Shown here in pieces: positions 37,795-47,577 of a stretch of DNA of 54,309 bases. Made by a program: the position numbers and the translations under genes. The notes below the pieces were generated by a model. That model ran no database searches. It saw only the letters and a program-made list of their open reading frames with translations, and had not been told where the DNA came from. This DNA comes from Planctomycetota bacterium. Its GTDB lineage: Bacteria; Planctomycetota; UBA8108; UBA1146; JAJFFE01. Positions within the stretch are counted from its first letter, which is position 1. Each line of letters starts with the position of its first letter. The stretch is taken from assembly GCA_021776775.1 (NCBI GenBank), contig JAJFFE010000311.1, forward strand, positions 1 through 54,309, written 5' to 3'.

Positions 37795-39147
37795 ATGTTA
37801 GAATACCGTGTGGGACTACTAGGCTTGGGAACGGTTGGGGCTAGCTACGCCGAGCTGCTGACGCGCTTCGGCGCCGACTGCTCGAGATCGTGCGGCCGCA
37901 CGCTCGAACTACGCCGTATCGCCGTGCGAGACCTCGACCGAGCGCGAGCAAAACTCGGCAACCGCGGTGACGCCGAGCTCACGCTCGACGTAAACGACAT
38001 CATCGGCGCCGAGGACATCGATCTCGTCGTAGAGTTGGTCGGTGGAGTCGACTCCCCGCGCGAGTGGATCCGTCGCGCCATCGAGTCTGGCCAAGACGTC
38101 GTGACCGCGAACAAAGCGGTACTCGCGGCGCACGGTGAAGAACTCTTCGCCCTCGCTCACAAGCACGGAACGACGCTCCTGTTCGAAGGCGCGGTCGCCG
38201 GTGCGATCCCCATTCTCCAAGTGATTCGTGAAGGATTGACCGCGGGCCCCATCACCGCGCTCACGGCGATTCTCAACGGAAGCTCCAACTGGCTTCTCGG
38301 AGCACTGGAGAACGGGGACTCGTTCGAGGACGCGCTGAAGGAAGCGGGACGGCTCGGCCTCGTCGAAGCGGATCCGACGCTCGACATTTCGGGGCAGGAC
38401 GCGGCGCACAAACTCGCGCTCATCGCTCGACTCCTCACCGGTCGGCGAGTCGACCTCGACTCCATTCGCTGTGACGGAATCGAGTCGATCGACTCGGAGG
38501 ATCTCGCGTTTGGCCGACGTCACGGTTTGACTCTCAAGCTTGCGGCCATCATGCGAACCCCGCACGCCCAGCACCACGGTGGTACAGTCAGCCTCGGCGT
38601 TTTCCCGATGTGGCTTTCCGCCAGCCATCCGCTTGCGGGAGTTCGTGAAGAGAACAACGCTGTCCTCCTCGAAGGGCCGACGTTCGACTCACTGATGTTC
38701 CAGGGGAAGGGTGCGGGGGGACATCCGACCGCCGGTAGCGTGATAGCAGACACCGTGCGCGCCGCACGTGGGGCGGGAAAAATTTCCGCGGCGACGGATC
38801 GGCTCGAAGTGCTCGACCCGTTGGCCGACCTCGCTCGATACTACGTTCGACTCACGGTCCCGGACGCCCCCGGCGTTCTCGCTCGCATCGCTTCCGCATT
38901 TGCAGAGCAATCTGTGAGTCTAGCTTCCGTCGAGCAAGTCGAACGTCGAGAGAGCAACGCCGCCATGATTCATATGATCACTCACAGAACCACTGCGGCT
39001 AACATCGACACTGCGCTGGCTGCGCTTGGCAAGGAAACCCTTCCCTCGCAGGCACCCGTTCGAATCGCCATCGCGGTCGACGGTTGGCAAACCGAGGGCG
39101 ACACGGCAACACGAACCAGCGACGCTTCGGACGGGAATCGTACATGA
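37795..39147 (+). CDS. hom: Homoserine dehydrogenase
   Basis: 450 residues from the ATG at 37795. It reduces aspartate semialdehyde to homoserine with NAD(P)H, the branch step to threonine and methionine. N-terminal Rossmann motif [26 protein letters not shown], then the catalytic domain [18 protein letters not shown] (usually NGTTNY), and [21 protein letters not shown] with the catalytic Lys. A C-terminal ACT domain (about 350-420, [31 protein letters not shown]) suggests feedback inhibition by threonine. The stop overlaps thrC by four bases (ATGA). Confidence 0.95.
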   Translation: MLEYRVGLLGLGTVGASYAELLTRFGADCSRSCGRTLELRRIAVRDLDRARAKLGNRGDAELTLDVNDIIGAEDIDLVVELVGGVDSPREWIRRAIESGQDVVTANKAVLAAHGEELFALAHKHGTTLLFEGAVAGAIPILQVIREGLTAGPITALTAILNGSSNWLLGALENGDSFEDALKEAGRLGLVEADPTLDISGQDAAHKLALIARLLTGRRVDLDSIRCDGIESIDSEDLAFGRRHGLTLKLAAIMRTPHAQHHGGTVSLGVFPMWLSASHPLAGVREENNAVLLEGPTFDSLMFQGKGAGGHPTAGSVIADTVRAARGAGKISAATDRLEVLDPLADLARYYVRLTVPDAPGVLARIASAFAEQSVSLASVEQVERRESNAAMIHMITHRTTAANIDTALAALGKETLPSQAPVRIAIAVDGWQTEGDTATRTSDASDGNRT

Positions 39148-40199
39148 CCGGTATCATCGAACGTTGGCGAGAGCACCTCCCAGTCTCTGCTGACACTCCG
39201 ATCGTCACGCTCGACGAAGGCTCGACGCCGTTGATCGCTGCGCCAGGGTTGGAGTCCATCGTGGGGGGCGGTCGCCGCGTGTGGCTGAAGTTCGACGGCG
39301 CCAACCCCACCGGATCGTTCAAGGACCGGGGAATGACTCTCGCCATGTCGAAGGCTCTCGAGGAGGGCACGACTGGGGTGATCTGCGCGTCGACCGGCAA
39401 CACGTCCGCCTCGGCCGCGGCCTACGCTGCACGGGCGGGTTTGCCTTGCTGGGTTCTCCTGCCTAGCGGCAACGTCGCAAGCGGCAAGCTCGCTCAGGCG
39501 ATCGTTCACGGAGCCAAGTTGATCCAAGTCGATGGCAACTTCGACGATGCGCTCGGACTGGTTCGAAAGGTGACGGAGACGCGCGCCCTCACGCTCGTCA
39601 ACTCCCTCAATCCTTACCGAATCGAAGGGCAGAAGAGTGCCGCGTTCGAAATCGTCGACGTGCTCGGCGACGCCCCCGACATGCACGTGCTACCGGTCGG
39701 CAACGCGGGAAACATCACGGCGACTTGGCGCGGCTACTGCGAGTTTCACTCCAAGGGTCTCGCCACCAAGCGACCCAAGATGGTGGGCTTTCAAGCCGCC
39801 GGCGCCGCCCCGATCGTGCGCGGTCGCCCGGTCGAAAATCCCGAGACGATCGCGACGGCGATCCGAATCGGAAACCCGGCCTCGTGGAAGGGTGCCACCA
39901 CCGCAGCCGGCGACTCCGGTGGGTCCATCGATTGTGTGACCGACGATGAAATTTTGGAGGCGTATCGGCATCTCGCGCAGACCGAAGGGGTGTTCTGCGA
40001 ACCGGCGTCGGCGGCGTCCGTTGCAGGCCTCCTGAAACTCGCGGAAGAGGACGCGATTCCTGCGCCTCCCGGCGGCACCATTGTTTGCACGCTTACCGGT
40101 CACGGCTTGAAGGACCCGGATTGCGCGGTCTCGCAGGGCATCGCCCCCGAGCCAATCCCGTCGACCCTCGATGCACTCGAACAAGCGATGAGAACCTGA
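39144..40199 (+). CDS. thrC: Threonine synthase
   Basis: 351 residues, about the usual length for the short bacterial form. It converts O-phosphohomoserine to threonine with pyridoxal phosphate. The PLP lysine is in [15 protein letters not shown] (about 50-64); [20 protein letters not shown] and the phosphate-binding loop [14 protein letters not shown] are present. The ATG at 39144 overlaps the hom stop; a 20-residue upstream extension in hom is not needed. The TGATG overlap with thrB indicates translational coupling. Confidence 0.96.
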   Translation: MTGIIERWREHLPVSADTPIVTLDEGSTPLIAAPGLESIVGGGRRVWLKFDGANPTGSFKDRGMTLAMSKALEEGTTGVICASTGNTSASAAAYAARAGLPCWVLLPSGNVASGKLAQAIVHGAKLIQVDGNFDDALGLVRKVTETRALTLVNSLNPYRIEGQKSAAFEIVDVLGDAPDMHVLPVGNAGNITATWRGYCEFHSKGLATKRPKMVGFQAAGAAPIVRGRPVENPETIATAIRIGNPASWKGATTAAGDSGGSIDCVTDDEILEAYRHLAQTEGVFCEPASAASVAGLLKLAEEDAIPAPPGGTIVCTLTGHGLKDPDCAVSQGIAPEPIPSTLDALEQAMRT

Positions 40200-41116
40200 T
40201 GGCGCAAAGCTTCCGTATCACCGCTCCCGCCTCGACGTCCAACCTCGGACCAGGGTTCGACACCCTCGGGATGAGTCTGACGCTAGGGTTGCGTCTGACG
40301 CTGACGCCTGATGCGCCCGGCGGATTCGGAGTAGACATTCGTGGCGAAGGTAAGGGGATCCTCCCCGAAGACCATCGCAACTGGATCGTGAAGACCGCTC
40401 GCGAGGTCGCGGGCGACCGCGTCGACAACGCAACCTGGGAGATGGACAACCGGATTCCCGTTGCCCGCGGACTTGGCTCGTCCGCCGCCGCGACGGCCAT
40501 CGGTCTGACGGCGGGTTACCTCTTACGAGACGGCGCAGTTCCGGCGCGCCACGTCCTCTTCGAAGGTGTCGTCAAGAAAGAGAATCACCCCGACAACGCC
40601 GCCGCCACCGTCTTTGGCGGCTTCCGCATCGGTAGCCGTACACCGGGTGGAGTTTGGCACACCGCTCCCGGCGTGCTTCCGTCGAGTGACTTCCGCGTGT
40701 TGCTCGTCGTGGCGGATCAACCGATTCAAACTCAATACGCTCGCTCCATCCTGCCGAGCAAGTACTCGCGTTCAGCGGTAGTGCGAAACATTCAGAGCCT
40801 GGCCACCCTGCTTTCCGGTCTAGAGCGCGGAGACTGGGACGCCGTACGGCGAGGCTGTAGCGATCAGCTTCACGAGCCGTACCGTCTCCCGCTCGTACCC
40901 GGACTGGAAGAGGCGTTGAGCGCGCTGCGCGGCAACTCGGAGATCGGCGGAGCGTACTTGAGTGGAGCGGGCCCGGTCCTAGCCGCTTTCCTTCCCGAGC
41001 CCACGACCTCGGTGGACGTGGCGTGCGAAGCGATCGAGCTGCTGCGCGTCAAAGGAACTGGCGCGTCCGCACAGGTCGTGGAAGTTCAGCACCACGGGCT
41101 AACGGTGGAGAGCTGA
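40199..41116 (+). CDS. thrB: Homoserine kinase
   Basis: 305 residues from the ATG at 40199, which shares its A with the thrC TGA. GHMP-family kinase that makes O-phosphohomoserine from homoserine and ATP. Motifs: APASTSNLGPGFDTLG (about 8-23), the ATP loop PVARGLGSSAAATAIG (about 87-102), and the C-terminal GAYLSGAGPVLAAF. Three bases separate its stop from lysC. Supplies the substrate of the preceding gene. Confidence 0.96.
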   Translation: MAQSFRITAPASTSNLGPGFDTLGMSLTLGLRLTLTPDAPGGFGVDIRGEGKGILPEDHRNWIVKTAREVAGDRVDNATWEMDNRIPVARGLGSSAAATAIGLTAGYLLRDGAVPARHVLFEGVVKKENHPDNAAATVFGGFRIGSRTPGGVWHTAPGVLPSSDFRVLLVVADQPIQTQYARSILPSKYSRSAVVRNIQSLATLLSGLERGDWDAVRRGCSDQLHEPYRLPLVPGLEEALSALRGNSEIGGAYLSGAGPVLAAFLPEPTTSVDVACEAIELLRVKGTGASAQVVEVQHHGLTVES

Positions 41117-41119
41117 GAA

Positions 41120-42340
41120 TTGGACACTAGTGTCTGGGTTCAAAAATTCGGCGGTACGAGCGTCGCGACGACGGACCTGCTGCGAAGCGCGGCCCAACGA
41201 ATCGGGCGTCGCCGAGCCGAGGGACATCGAGTCGTGGTTGTCGTCTCAGCCATGGGCGATACCACCAATAGACTCGTCCAGCTCGCTCATGAATTGACGC
41301 CGGAACCGTCGCGACGAGAACTCGATGTCCTCCTGAGTGCGGGTGAAATTCAATCGATGGCGCTTCTCGTGTTGGCTCTTCAGGAAAGTGGGATCGAGGC
41401 GATCTCGTTCACTGGAGCACAAGGTGGGATCCTGACCGACGAACGTCACAGCCAGGCCCGCATTGTCGAGATCGCAACGGACCGCATTGAACGAGAGCTT
41501 GCGAATGACCGTGTCGTCGTTCTGGCCGGTTTTCAAGGCGTGACGAAGGACGACCACGTCACGACGCTCGGTCGAGGTGGATCGGACACGAGCGCCGTTG
41601 CGATCGCGGCAGCGTTGCAGGCGTGTTGTTGCGAAATTTTGACCGACGTACCCGGAGTCTTCACCGCCAACCCTCGCACTGTGCCGACGGCCCGGCTTCT
41701 CGACGAGATTTCGTACGACGAGATGCTGGAGATGGCGACGTTCGGAGCTCGCGTACTTCACAATCGCGCCGTCGACCTGGCGAGTCGTTACGGGGTCGAG
41801 CTTATCGTCGGCCCAGCCCACGACGACCTTCCCGGAACCCGCGTCGTGGCTCGAACGAAAGACAGGTCCATGGAAGCTCCGATCGTACGCGCAGTGACCG
41901 AAGATGCCGATGTGCAGAAGATCTCGTTCCTCGGGGTACCCGATACGCCTGGAGTGGCGGCAAAGGTGTTCGGCGCACTGGGTGCCGAAGGCATTCCGAT
42001 TCGCCTCGTCGTTCAAGCCCAGAGCCACGCGGGTCACAACGACATCACCATTGTCGCCCCGTCGGAGACTCCGATCTCCACCACGCTCCTGGATCGCGTG
42101 GTCCGAGAGGTCGGCGGAAAGTCGTACCTCGTCGATTCGGAGGTGGGGCTATTGTCGGTGGTCGGTGAAGGCATCGCAGGCTCTCCGGGACTCGTCGGAC
42201 AGATCTTCTCGGTGCTGGCCGATCACGCGATCAACATCGACCTGATCTCGTCATCGAACCTAGTCATCAGCTGCAGCGTGCCCCTGGGGCAACTGCAGGA
42301 CGGCGCGCGCGCACTTCATGAGGCGCTGATCGAACGGTGA
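41120..42340 (+). CDS. lysC: Aspartate kinase
   Basis: 406 residues from a TTG start three bases after thrB. First step of the aspartate pathway: phosphorylates aspartate, supplying lysine, threonine and methionine. Motifs: VQKFGGTSVAT (7-17), VVVSAMGDTTNRLV, GRGGSDTSAVAIAAAL, TDVPGVFTANPR. Two ACT domains in the C-terminal 150 residues (SFLGVPDTPGVAAKVFGAL and LSVVGEGIAGSPGLVGQIFSVL) point to allosteric control. A monofunctional enzyme, so hom is separate. Last gene of the hom-thrC-thrB-lysC unit. Confidence 0.96.
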   Translation: MDTSVWVQKFGGTSVATTDLLRSAAQRIGRRRAEGHRVVVVVSAMGDTTNRLVQLAHELTPEPSRRELDVLLSAGEIQSMALLVLALQESGIEAISFTGAQGGILTDERHSQARIVEIATDRIERELANDRVVVLAGFQGVTKDDHVTTLGRGGSDTSAVAIAAALQACCCEILTDVPGVFTANPRTVPTARLLDEISYDEMLEMATFGARVLHNRAVDLASRYGVELIVGPAHDDLPGTRVVARTKDRSMEAPIVRAVTEDADVQKISFLGVPDTPGVAAKVFGALGAEGIPIRLVVQAQSHAGHNDITIVAPSETPISTTLLDRVVREVGGKSYLVDSEVGLLSVVGEGIAGSPGLVGQIFSVLADHAINIDLISSSNLVISCSVPLGQLQDGARALHEALIER

Positions 42341-42411
42341 CGGGCCACCCCAGCGCAACGTTAAGCACTACATCACAAACAACTTAAGACAAAGAGGCAA
42401 AGCGGCTGAAT

Positions 42412-42426
42412 CGTCGGGGTCCGACG
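42412..42426 (+). terminator. Short hairpin downstream of lysC
   Basis: CGTCGG-GGT-CCGACG, 72 nt after the lysC stop. No T-run follows, so it may be a weak terminator of the threonine operon or part of the leader of the next gene. A longer-range pair ACCAAG/CTTGGT encloses 42459-42474. Confidence 0.35.
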
Positions 42427-42562
42427 CCCGAAACGAGGAAGGAGCGAAACCAAGTCCTTTTTGCAACATCCTTGGTGACGCTCATCCGCGATGTAGAATC
42501 ACGCGGATCGCCATTTCCTTCCAATCGAACGAGCACCACAACACACACGCTGGGGGGTCTTC

Positions 42563-43438
42563 ATGACACCACGCACTCTGACGACTTATCTCATTGTTAC
42601 CGCGCTGATTATTCTCGGCGTGTTGACGACGCCACAGACCACCAAGGCTCTAGCCGGGGAACCGACCGCCCAAGAGGGCGACGGTGAAGGTGAAGCGAAA
42701 CCTCCGAAGCAAGAGGACAGCGAGCCGGACACGAAGAAGAGTTCGTACGACGAAGCAACTCGCGAGGCGATCAAGAATCTGTTTCCGGGAGCAGAAGTCG
42801 AGTTCGGTGAAGGCGATGTCGTTTCGCTGACGTACAAGTTCGAAGCCAACGCTGAAGACTCGAATGGAGACGACTTCGTACCGAGCGTTAGCCGCGACCC
42901 GAAACACATGCGCTGGTCGCGAGGATACGAAGGGTACCGCACCTCCTTTGACTACGGTCTGGTCGTGAACAAGTTCGGTCGTTGGATTCACAAGGGCGTG
43001 TGGAAAGAAGTCGAAGCCAGCATTGAGTGGGGACATCTCTCCGAGTACATGAAGCCCGCTGATATCTGTGCGGTCGTTTACACGTGGAAGAACGGCAAGA
43101 AGATGATCGGCAGCAACTGGGGACACGCCTGTGTCAAGTTGAGCAAGTCGATCAAGCTGTCCGCCAAGCCTATCCCGGCCACGGTCCCTACCCCGATGAG
43201 AGTGGACAGCAAGCGCAACTTCGGTCTGAAGTACTCCAAGGGCATCTTGTCGTCGCTCATCAAGGGTCGTGTCACCTCCAAGACGAGCAAGCCCACGTTC
43301 ATCAGAGGCATCGAGCCCGGACGCGTCGGCATCGTCTGGAACGGCCAATGGGTCAAGGGCATCATTCAAGACTTCACGATGAAAGGTGTTCTGGATCCGG
43401 CCTGGGTCGAGAAAGAAACTGGCATGTCGAGCAAGTAA
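42563..43438 (+). CDS. Secreted protein of unknown function
   Basis: 291 residues with a signal peptide (about 1-31, ending KALA) and a TGGGGGG site before the ATG. An acidic, low-complexity stretch (32-60, Glu/Lys/Asp-rich) is followed by a beta-rich domain (about 75-285) with VVSLTYKFEAN, HMRWSRGYEGYRTSFDYGLVVN, IEWGHLSEY, WNGQWVKGIIQDF. The alternating aromatic strands suggest a jelly-roll or lectin-like fold, but no family was recognised. Own promoter likely; convergent with the nuclease-like gene. Confidence 0.78.
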   Translation: MTPRTLTTYLIVTALIILGVLTTPQTTKALAGEPTAQEGDGEGEAKPPKQEDSEPDTKKSSYDEATREAIKNLFPGAEVEFGEGDVVSLTYKFEANAEDSNGDDFVPSVSRDPKHMRWSRGYEGYRTSFDYGLVVNKFGRWIHKGVWKEVEASIEWGHLSEYMKPADICAVVYTWKNGKKMIGSNWGHACVKLSKSIKLSAKPIPATVPTPMRVDSKRNFGLKYSKGILSSLIKGRVTSKTSKPTFIRGIEPGRVGIVWNGQWVKGIIQDFTMKGVLDPAWVEKETGMSSK

Positions 43439-43490
43439 GCCAGGGACGCGAGGCACGACAGCAATAAACAACGCCTCGAACAGCGTAAGA

Positions 43491-43528
43491 AACAAGGCGA
43501 CCGCCGAGTCCTCGGCGGTCGCCTTGTT
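43491..43528. terminator. Bidirectional rho-independent terminator
   Basis: A perfect 18-bp inverted repeat (AACAAGGCGACCGCCGAG with its complement) separated by TC. Each strand ends in a CCTTGTT tail. It sits between convergent genes (stops at 43438 and 43563) and serves both. Confidence 0.92.
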
Positions 43529-43562
43529 TCGTGTCAGGAGCCTATCTCAGGAGCGATTGGCG

Positions 43563-45275
43563 CTACGGACAGGTTGTCAAAGCGCAATCGATGGCGTCCG
43601 GCGTCGAGTCTATCGCGCACACCGAAGGAGTCGGGCCCGGTCCGGCTTGGAAGAGATAGGTGAGGAGGTACACCGCGTCGGTAATCTCGATCGCGCCCGA
43701 ATCGTCGGTGTCGCACGCATCTGCGCACGCGGGCGCAAACTCGCCGAAGGCAACTCCCAGAATGCGAACGGCGTCGGGAAGGTTCACCGACTGGTTCGCG
43801 GCACAGTCCCCGCGCAAGAACAACGGCAGAGGCGAGCCCACGTTGGATCGAAAGTCGACCGCCATCAGACTGTGATCCGAAGCGTCTGAGTCGTCACTCT
43901 GCATGCCATACGCCGCCAATGCGGCGGTCGACATGTCCGGAGTGTAGAGCACCCAATTGCGGGCGACGCTCAACAGGGAGTCGGAGTAGATCACGTAGTC
44001 GAGGCGTCCTGGCCAAAACGAACTCGTGTCGCTGCGCCAGGTGTACGCCATCCGCTCAGCGACCTGTCGGGGCGCTGGATCCGTCAGCCCGGAACCGTCC
44101 GCGTCGAGGATCACATCGGGGCCAAACGCGCCTTCGTCGACAATGTCGCCTTCGAGCAACGAGGTCAGCTGCTGCGAATCCCCCACCAAATTCAAGTCTC
44201 CGACGATGACAACCGCGGTATCAGGATCCACCGCAATCGCACCGGCGCCCGATTGCTGCTGCCTAATGAACTCGAGGATTTCGTCGACCTCTTGTTGCCG
44301 ACCGGAGTCGTTGCCGCAGCACGGCAGGTGAGCGTTGACGAGCAAGACGGGTCCAGCCAGCTCGCCGTCTGTGTCGAGCAGAACGGCCAGGTTCCCCGAC
44401 AGCGACCACTGGTCGAGAATCGGAAAGCGGCTGACAACCTTGCAGTCATTATTGGAAGCGGAGTGCCAACTCGACCCGGACGGTGCATCGATCCAACTGG
44501 CCACGAAGGCTTCGGTCTCCCCCGCGGTGTGGTCGTAGATCTCTTGAAAGCAGTACACGTCCGCGGCGGCTGCGGCCAATTGGCGACCGATTCCCGCTCC
44601 ACCACCCTCCCATGGCGCGTCGCTCAACACGTTGAACGTGACGAGACGAATGTCATCCGCGAGCTCTCGATCGAGAAGCAGCTCCGGACCCGACGGAAGC
44701 CCGCCCGTTTGCATGGCGATCGTCGCACCCCCAGAAGCGTCGGGAAACTGATCACCGCCGGAGTTGTCGCGCACCAGTAGGCGAACGCTGTTGCCGCTGA
44801 ACAGGGAAACACCGCCTGGTGTCGCGTCCCGTCGGATCGACAACTCGAACCGGGTCGACGTGACGGCAGGCGCGGCGCGAAACGCGATGTCTTCGTGGTG
44901 AATATCGATGGCCGCCCCGCCGACGTGGGCGACCCCATCACGATCACCGAACCGCCACTCCAACTCCGCTCCGATTCCGGCGGTCGCAAGCCCGGTGCTG
45001 GCCACGTCGTCCGTATCGAGGTAGAGCGTCAGGTCATGACCAGAGTTGAGTAGAATGGGAGCGCTCAACTCGAAGCTGACGAATATTTGGTCGGCGTCGT
45101 CGGCCGCCCAAACCCGAACAATGTCAATCCCCGACGACCCCTCGTCACCGGTGGGGTCGACCCACGGGGAAGTAGTCCATTCGTCAAAGCGCCCGTCGAC
45201 GAGAATCGGTAACTGGTCGGCGGCCACGTCCCGATAGAAGGCCAGAAGAAACGGGACCCACAACAACTTTTGCAC
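43563..45275 (-). CDS. Secreted endonuclease/exonuclease/phosphatase-family protein with CBM9-like and dockerin-like domains
   Basis: 570 residues. The GTG at 45275 is preferred to the one at 45281 because GGAGG is then five bases away. Signal peptide (1-20); a CBM9/DOMON-like beta domain (about 22-190, VDGRFDEWT, LTLYLDTDDVAS); and an EEP domain (about 205-485) with its full catalytic set: TFNVLSD, FQEIYD, NAHLPC, VGDLNLVGDS, GRLDYVIYS, DASDHSLMAVDF. Two dockerin-like repeats follow (about 495-570, LRGDCAANQSVNLPDAVRIL and DTDDSGAIEITDAVYLL) and the end is CALTTCP. EEP enzymes cleave phosphodiester or phosphoester bonds in nucleic acids, lipids or phosphoinositides; the substrate cannot be told. 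The dockerin tag suggests attachment to an extracellular complex. Confidence 0.88.
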   Translation of the reverse strand: MQKLLWVPFLLAFYRDVAADQLPILVDGRFDEWTTSPWVDPTGDEGSSGIDIVRVWAADDADQIFVSFELSAPILLNSGHDLTLYLDTDDVASTGLATAGIGAELEWRFGDRDGVAHVGGAAIDIHHEDIAFRAAPAVTSTRFELSIRRDATPGGVSLFSGNSVRLLVRDNSGGDQFPDASGGATIAMQTGGLPSGPELLLDRELADDIRLVTFNVLSDAPWEGGGAGIGRQLAAAAADVYCFQEIYDHTAGETEAFVASWIDAPSGSSWHSASNNDCKVVSRFPILDQWSLSGNLAVLLDTDGELAGPVLLVNAHLPCCGNDSGRQQEVDEILEFIRQQQSGAGAIAVDPDTAVVIVGDLNLVGDSQQLTSLLEGDIVDEGAFGPDVILDADGSGLTDPAPRQVAERMAYTWRSDTSSFWPGRLDYVIYSDSLLSVARNWVLYTPDMSTAALAAYGMQSDDSDASDHSLMAVDFRSNVGSPLPLFLRGDCAANQSVNLPDAVRILGVAFGEFAPACADACDTDDSGAIEITDAVYLLTYLFQAGPGPTPSVCAIDSTPDAIDCALTTCP

Positions 45276-45584
45276 GTGCACCTCCAGCCGTGGATCATAT
45301 CGCGGTCTTTGTGGAAGGTGTGGCCAAGGGTTAACCCCGAAGAGTTCAAAATCGGCGGGTTTGGGGTCGCCCCCTCGGCACGGACCGTAGGACGAGATTA
45401 TCGAAACGCTGGGACTAACCCGTTGTTTGGTCTGAGCTTCGGCGTAAGCTGGAGAGCGAGGCCTACCGACTCGTGCTCGGCCCGCCGGCTCGCAGAGGTC
45501 GTGACTTCAGAAATTCGAGAGACCGCGAGCCTGCTAGCGCTGACACCCCCTCTCTTCCCGAACAGTCTCCGGAGGACCCTGACA
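45276..45584. promoter_or_regulatory. Divergent intergenic region
   Basis: 309 bp between the nuclease-like gene and the envelope lipoprotein operon. An open frame upstream of 45585 continues through it but lacks domain character and overlaps the divergent gene, so it is read as non-coding. It holds the promoters of both units; none was identified. Confidence 0.45.
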
Positions 45585-47015
45585 ATGCTTGGTATCGGTT
45601 CGAGCGCGCGCCTATGCACGCTCCTCGGCGCAACGATGACGCTGTGCGTCATCGCGGGCTGCCGCACGTACGACATCGAGCCCGCCGTCGACTATTACCG
45701 GGCGGGAAATCTCGCCGCGGCGCTCGCCGACGTCCAAGACCCACCGTTCACGCGTGGTCACTATGCGCACGATCAACTGCTTTGGCTGCTCGAAGAAGGA
45801 AAGCTGCTACAAGACCTCGGACGATTCGAGGAGAGCGCGGACAAACTCGCCGCGGCGATGGAGAAGTTCCGATACATCGAGGAGCAGCAAGCCTCGGTGA
45901 GCGTCAGCGAAGAACTTCGCGTCGTGCTTCAAGGGCTGATTTGGATGGAGTACCGCGCCAACTTCGCCCTCGGAGTACACGCCAACACCATGCTCGCCCT
46001 CTCGGACTTGGCCGCGGGCCGACCCGACAACGCGCGCGCTTCCACCGTCGAAGCGTACAACTGGCAACTAGAGATCGAGGCGCGGCGGCAAAAAGAACTG
46101 GATCGTGCGAGCGAAGTTGGCAAGCAAAAGAAGCTCGACCAAGCAGAGTTGATCTCCCAGAACCAGTCGACTCTGGCGGCTCGCTATCTCGACGACGCTT
46201 TCATGAACAGCGCTTATCTCTCACCCAAACACGACTACCTGAACCCGTTCGCGATCTTCGTCTCGGCTCTCATGAAAATCATCAACAACGACATGAATGG
46301 TGCGGAGACCGACCTGCGTCTGGCGGAAGAGGTCGTCCCGAATCCATATATGGCTCAACTGCGAGACGGCAGTCTCGATCCGCGCGGTGATACGGTCTAC
46401 GTGCTCCTCGAACGAGGAATGGCCCCGCGTCGTGTCGAAGAGTCGATCGTCCTTCCGACCCCGCATCTGGGAATCACCCGGGTGAGCTGGCCGCGATTAC
46501 AATTCGCGCCCCGTGAGGTCTCTCACGTTGAAGTAGCGACGTCCGCCGGCGAAGTGTTCCCGACCAAGCCGCTCGCGAGTTTCGATCGCATCGTCGCCAC
46601 TCAGTTCCGTCACGACTTACCGGGCATCTTGACCCGAACGATCATCGCGACCGCCGTCCGTGAGGGTGCCAGCCAAGCCGTTCAGCACAGCAAAGCCGAC
46701 GAGAACGTCAAGGCGGGGCTGAACATATTGGCTCAGATTTGGAAGGCGGCGACTTCCGCCACGGACTTGAGAACTTGGCGGTTCGCCGGCAGCGAATACC
46801 AACTCGCTGCGTTCCCCCGTCCCGCCGACGGGCAGCTAGATTTCAACCTCATGTCGACGTTTGGCCAACCGGCCCGCACGGTCCAGCTTCAAGTCGGACC
46901 GTCCGCGGTGACGGTGGTTTACATCCGAAGCATCGGCACGAAGACATTCAACGTTTCGGCGATTCACGGCGGCGCGCACGCCGCCGAGGACACCGCTCCG
47001 GAACCGACCCCATAG
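45585..47015 (+). CDS. COG3014-like lipoprotein
   Basis: 476 residues from the ATG at 45585, with GGAGGA eight bases upstream. Lipoprotein signal (Cys26 in CVIAGC). TPR-like helices (about 30-240: VDYYRAGNLAAALADVQ, LLEEGKLLQDLGRFEESADKLAAAMEKF, AGRPDNARASTVEAYNW). C-terminal part with YVLLERGMAPRRVEESI, FDRIVATQFRHDLPGILTRTIIATAVRE and beta strands. This pattern and the following YcfL- and LpoB-like genes match the COG3014 family. It is probably periplasmic, attached to a membrane. Exact function is not established for the family. Confidence 0.8.
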   Translation: MLGIGSSARLCTLLGATMTLCVIAGCRTYDIEPAVDYYRAGNLAAALADVQDPPFTRGHYAHDQLLWLLEEGKLLQDLGRFEESADKLAAAMEKFRYIEEQQASVSVSEELRVVLQGLIWMEYRANFALGVHANTMLALSDLAAGRPDNARASTVEAYNWQLEIEARRQKELDRASEVGKQKKLDQAELISQNQSTLAARYLDDAFMNSAYLSPKHDYLNPFAIFVSALMKIINNDMNGAETDLRLAEEVVPNPYMAQLRDGSLDPRGDTVYVLLERGMAPRRVEESIVLPTPHLGITRVSWPRLQFAPREVSHVEVATSAGEVFPTKPLASFDRIVATQFRHDLPGILTRTIIATAVREGASQAVQHSKADENVKAGLNILAQIWKAATSATDLRTWRFAGSEYQLAAFPRPADGQLDFNLMSTFGQPARTVQLQVGPSAVTVVYIRSIGTKTFNVSAIHGGAHAAEDTAPEPTP

Positions 47016-47037
47016 CTTCCGAACAGGAATAAGACCC

Positions 47038-47463
47038 ATGAACGCAACCCTGCTCGCGACTTCAGCTCTCGCACTTCTGCTCACGCTGGGCTGCTCCGGC
47101 AACTCGGTCCGCGAAGCGCAATCCGATCCTCGCATGTCAGATCCGTTGCTCGACCGATTTATCGTGTACGACACCAACAGTACGCTGGCCGAGCACGTGC
47201 ACCTCGAACGAGTGGTGCGTGACCCCTCGTCGAATCCTCTTCAAGTGCAGTTCGATGTCGTCAACAATTCGGGTTCCGAGTTCGACTTCATGTACAAGGT
47301 TCGTTGGTTCGACAAGAATGCGATTCAGATCCCGGACCAGAACGAGGTCTGGCGGAAGAAGACCATCGGTGGGAGTGAGCGCTTGAGCCTCACCGCGACG
47401 GGGCCGAGCCCCAGAGCCGCCGACTACCGCCTGGTAGTCAAAGAGTGGGAACGAGTCAAGTAG
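47038..47463 (+). CDS. YcfL-like (DUF1425) lipoprotein
   Basis: 141 residues. Lipoprotein signal (Cys19 in LLTLGC). The domain at about 40-138 shows the YcfL pattern: LQVQFDVVNNSGSEFDFMYKVRWFDKNA followed by a W-x-x-K strand and ATGPSPRAADYRLVVKEW. YcfL lies next to lpoB in E. coli. It starts 22 bp after the COG3014-like gene, so the two are co-transcribed. Confidence 0.82.
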   Translation: MNATLLATSALALLLTLGCSGNSVREAQSDPRMSDPLLDRFIVYDTNSTLAEHVHLERVVRDPSSNPLQVQFDVVNNSGSEFDFMYKVRWFDKNAIQIPDQNEVWRKKTIGGSERLSLTATGPSPRAADYRLVVKEWERVK

Positions 47464-47577
47464 CCGAGAACCGAGTCCGCCAAGCCTGAGACCAACAGAC
47501 GAAGCCAGAATCATCCGACTGAAAATCTTTCGACTGAGAATCGCCGAGACCAAGAGTCTCCGAGAAAGGAAACCACA

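Noticed and set aside
42388..42450. Cyclic-di-GMP riboswitch-like GAGGCAAAG motif
   Set aside because: Only a short stretch matches; the second half of the consensus and the pairing are absent.
45285..45584. 105-residue N-terminal extension of the COG3014-like lipoprotein
   Set aside because: Would remove the lipoprotein signal from the N-terminus; the ATG at 45585 has GGAGGA upstream.
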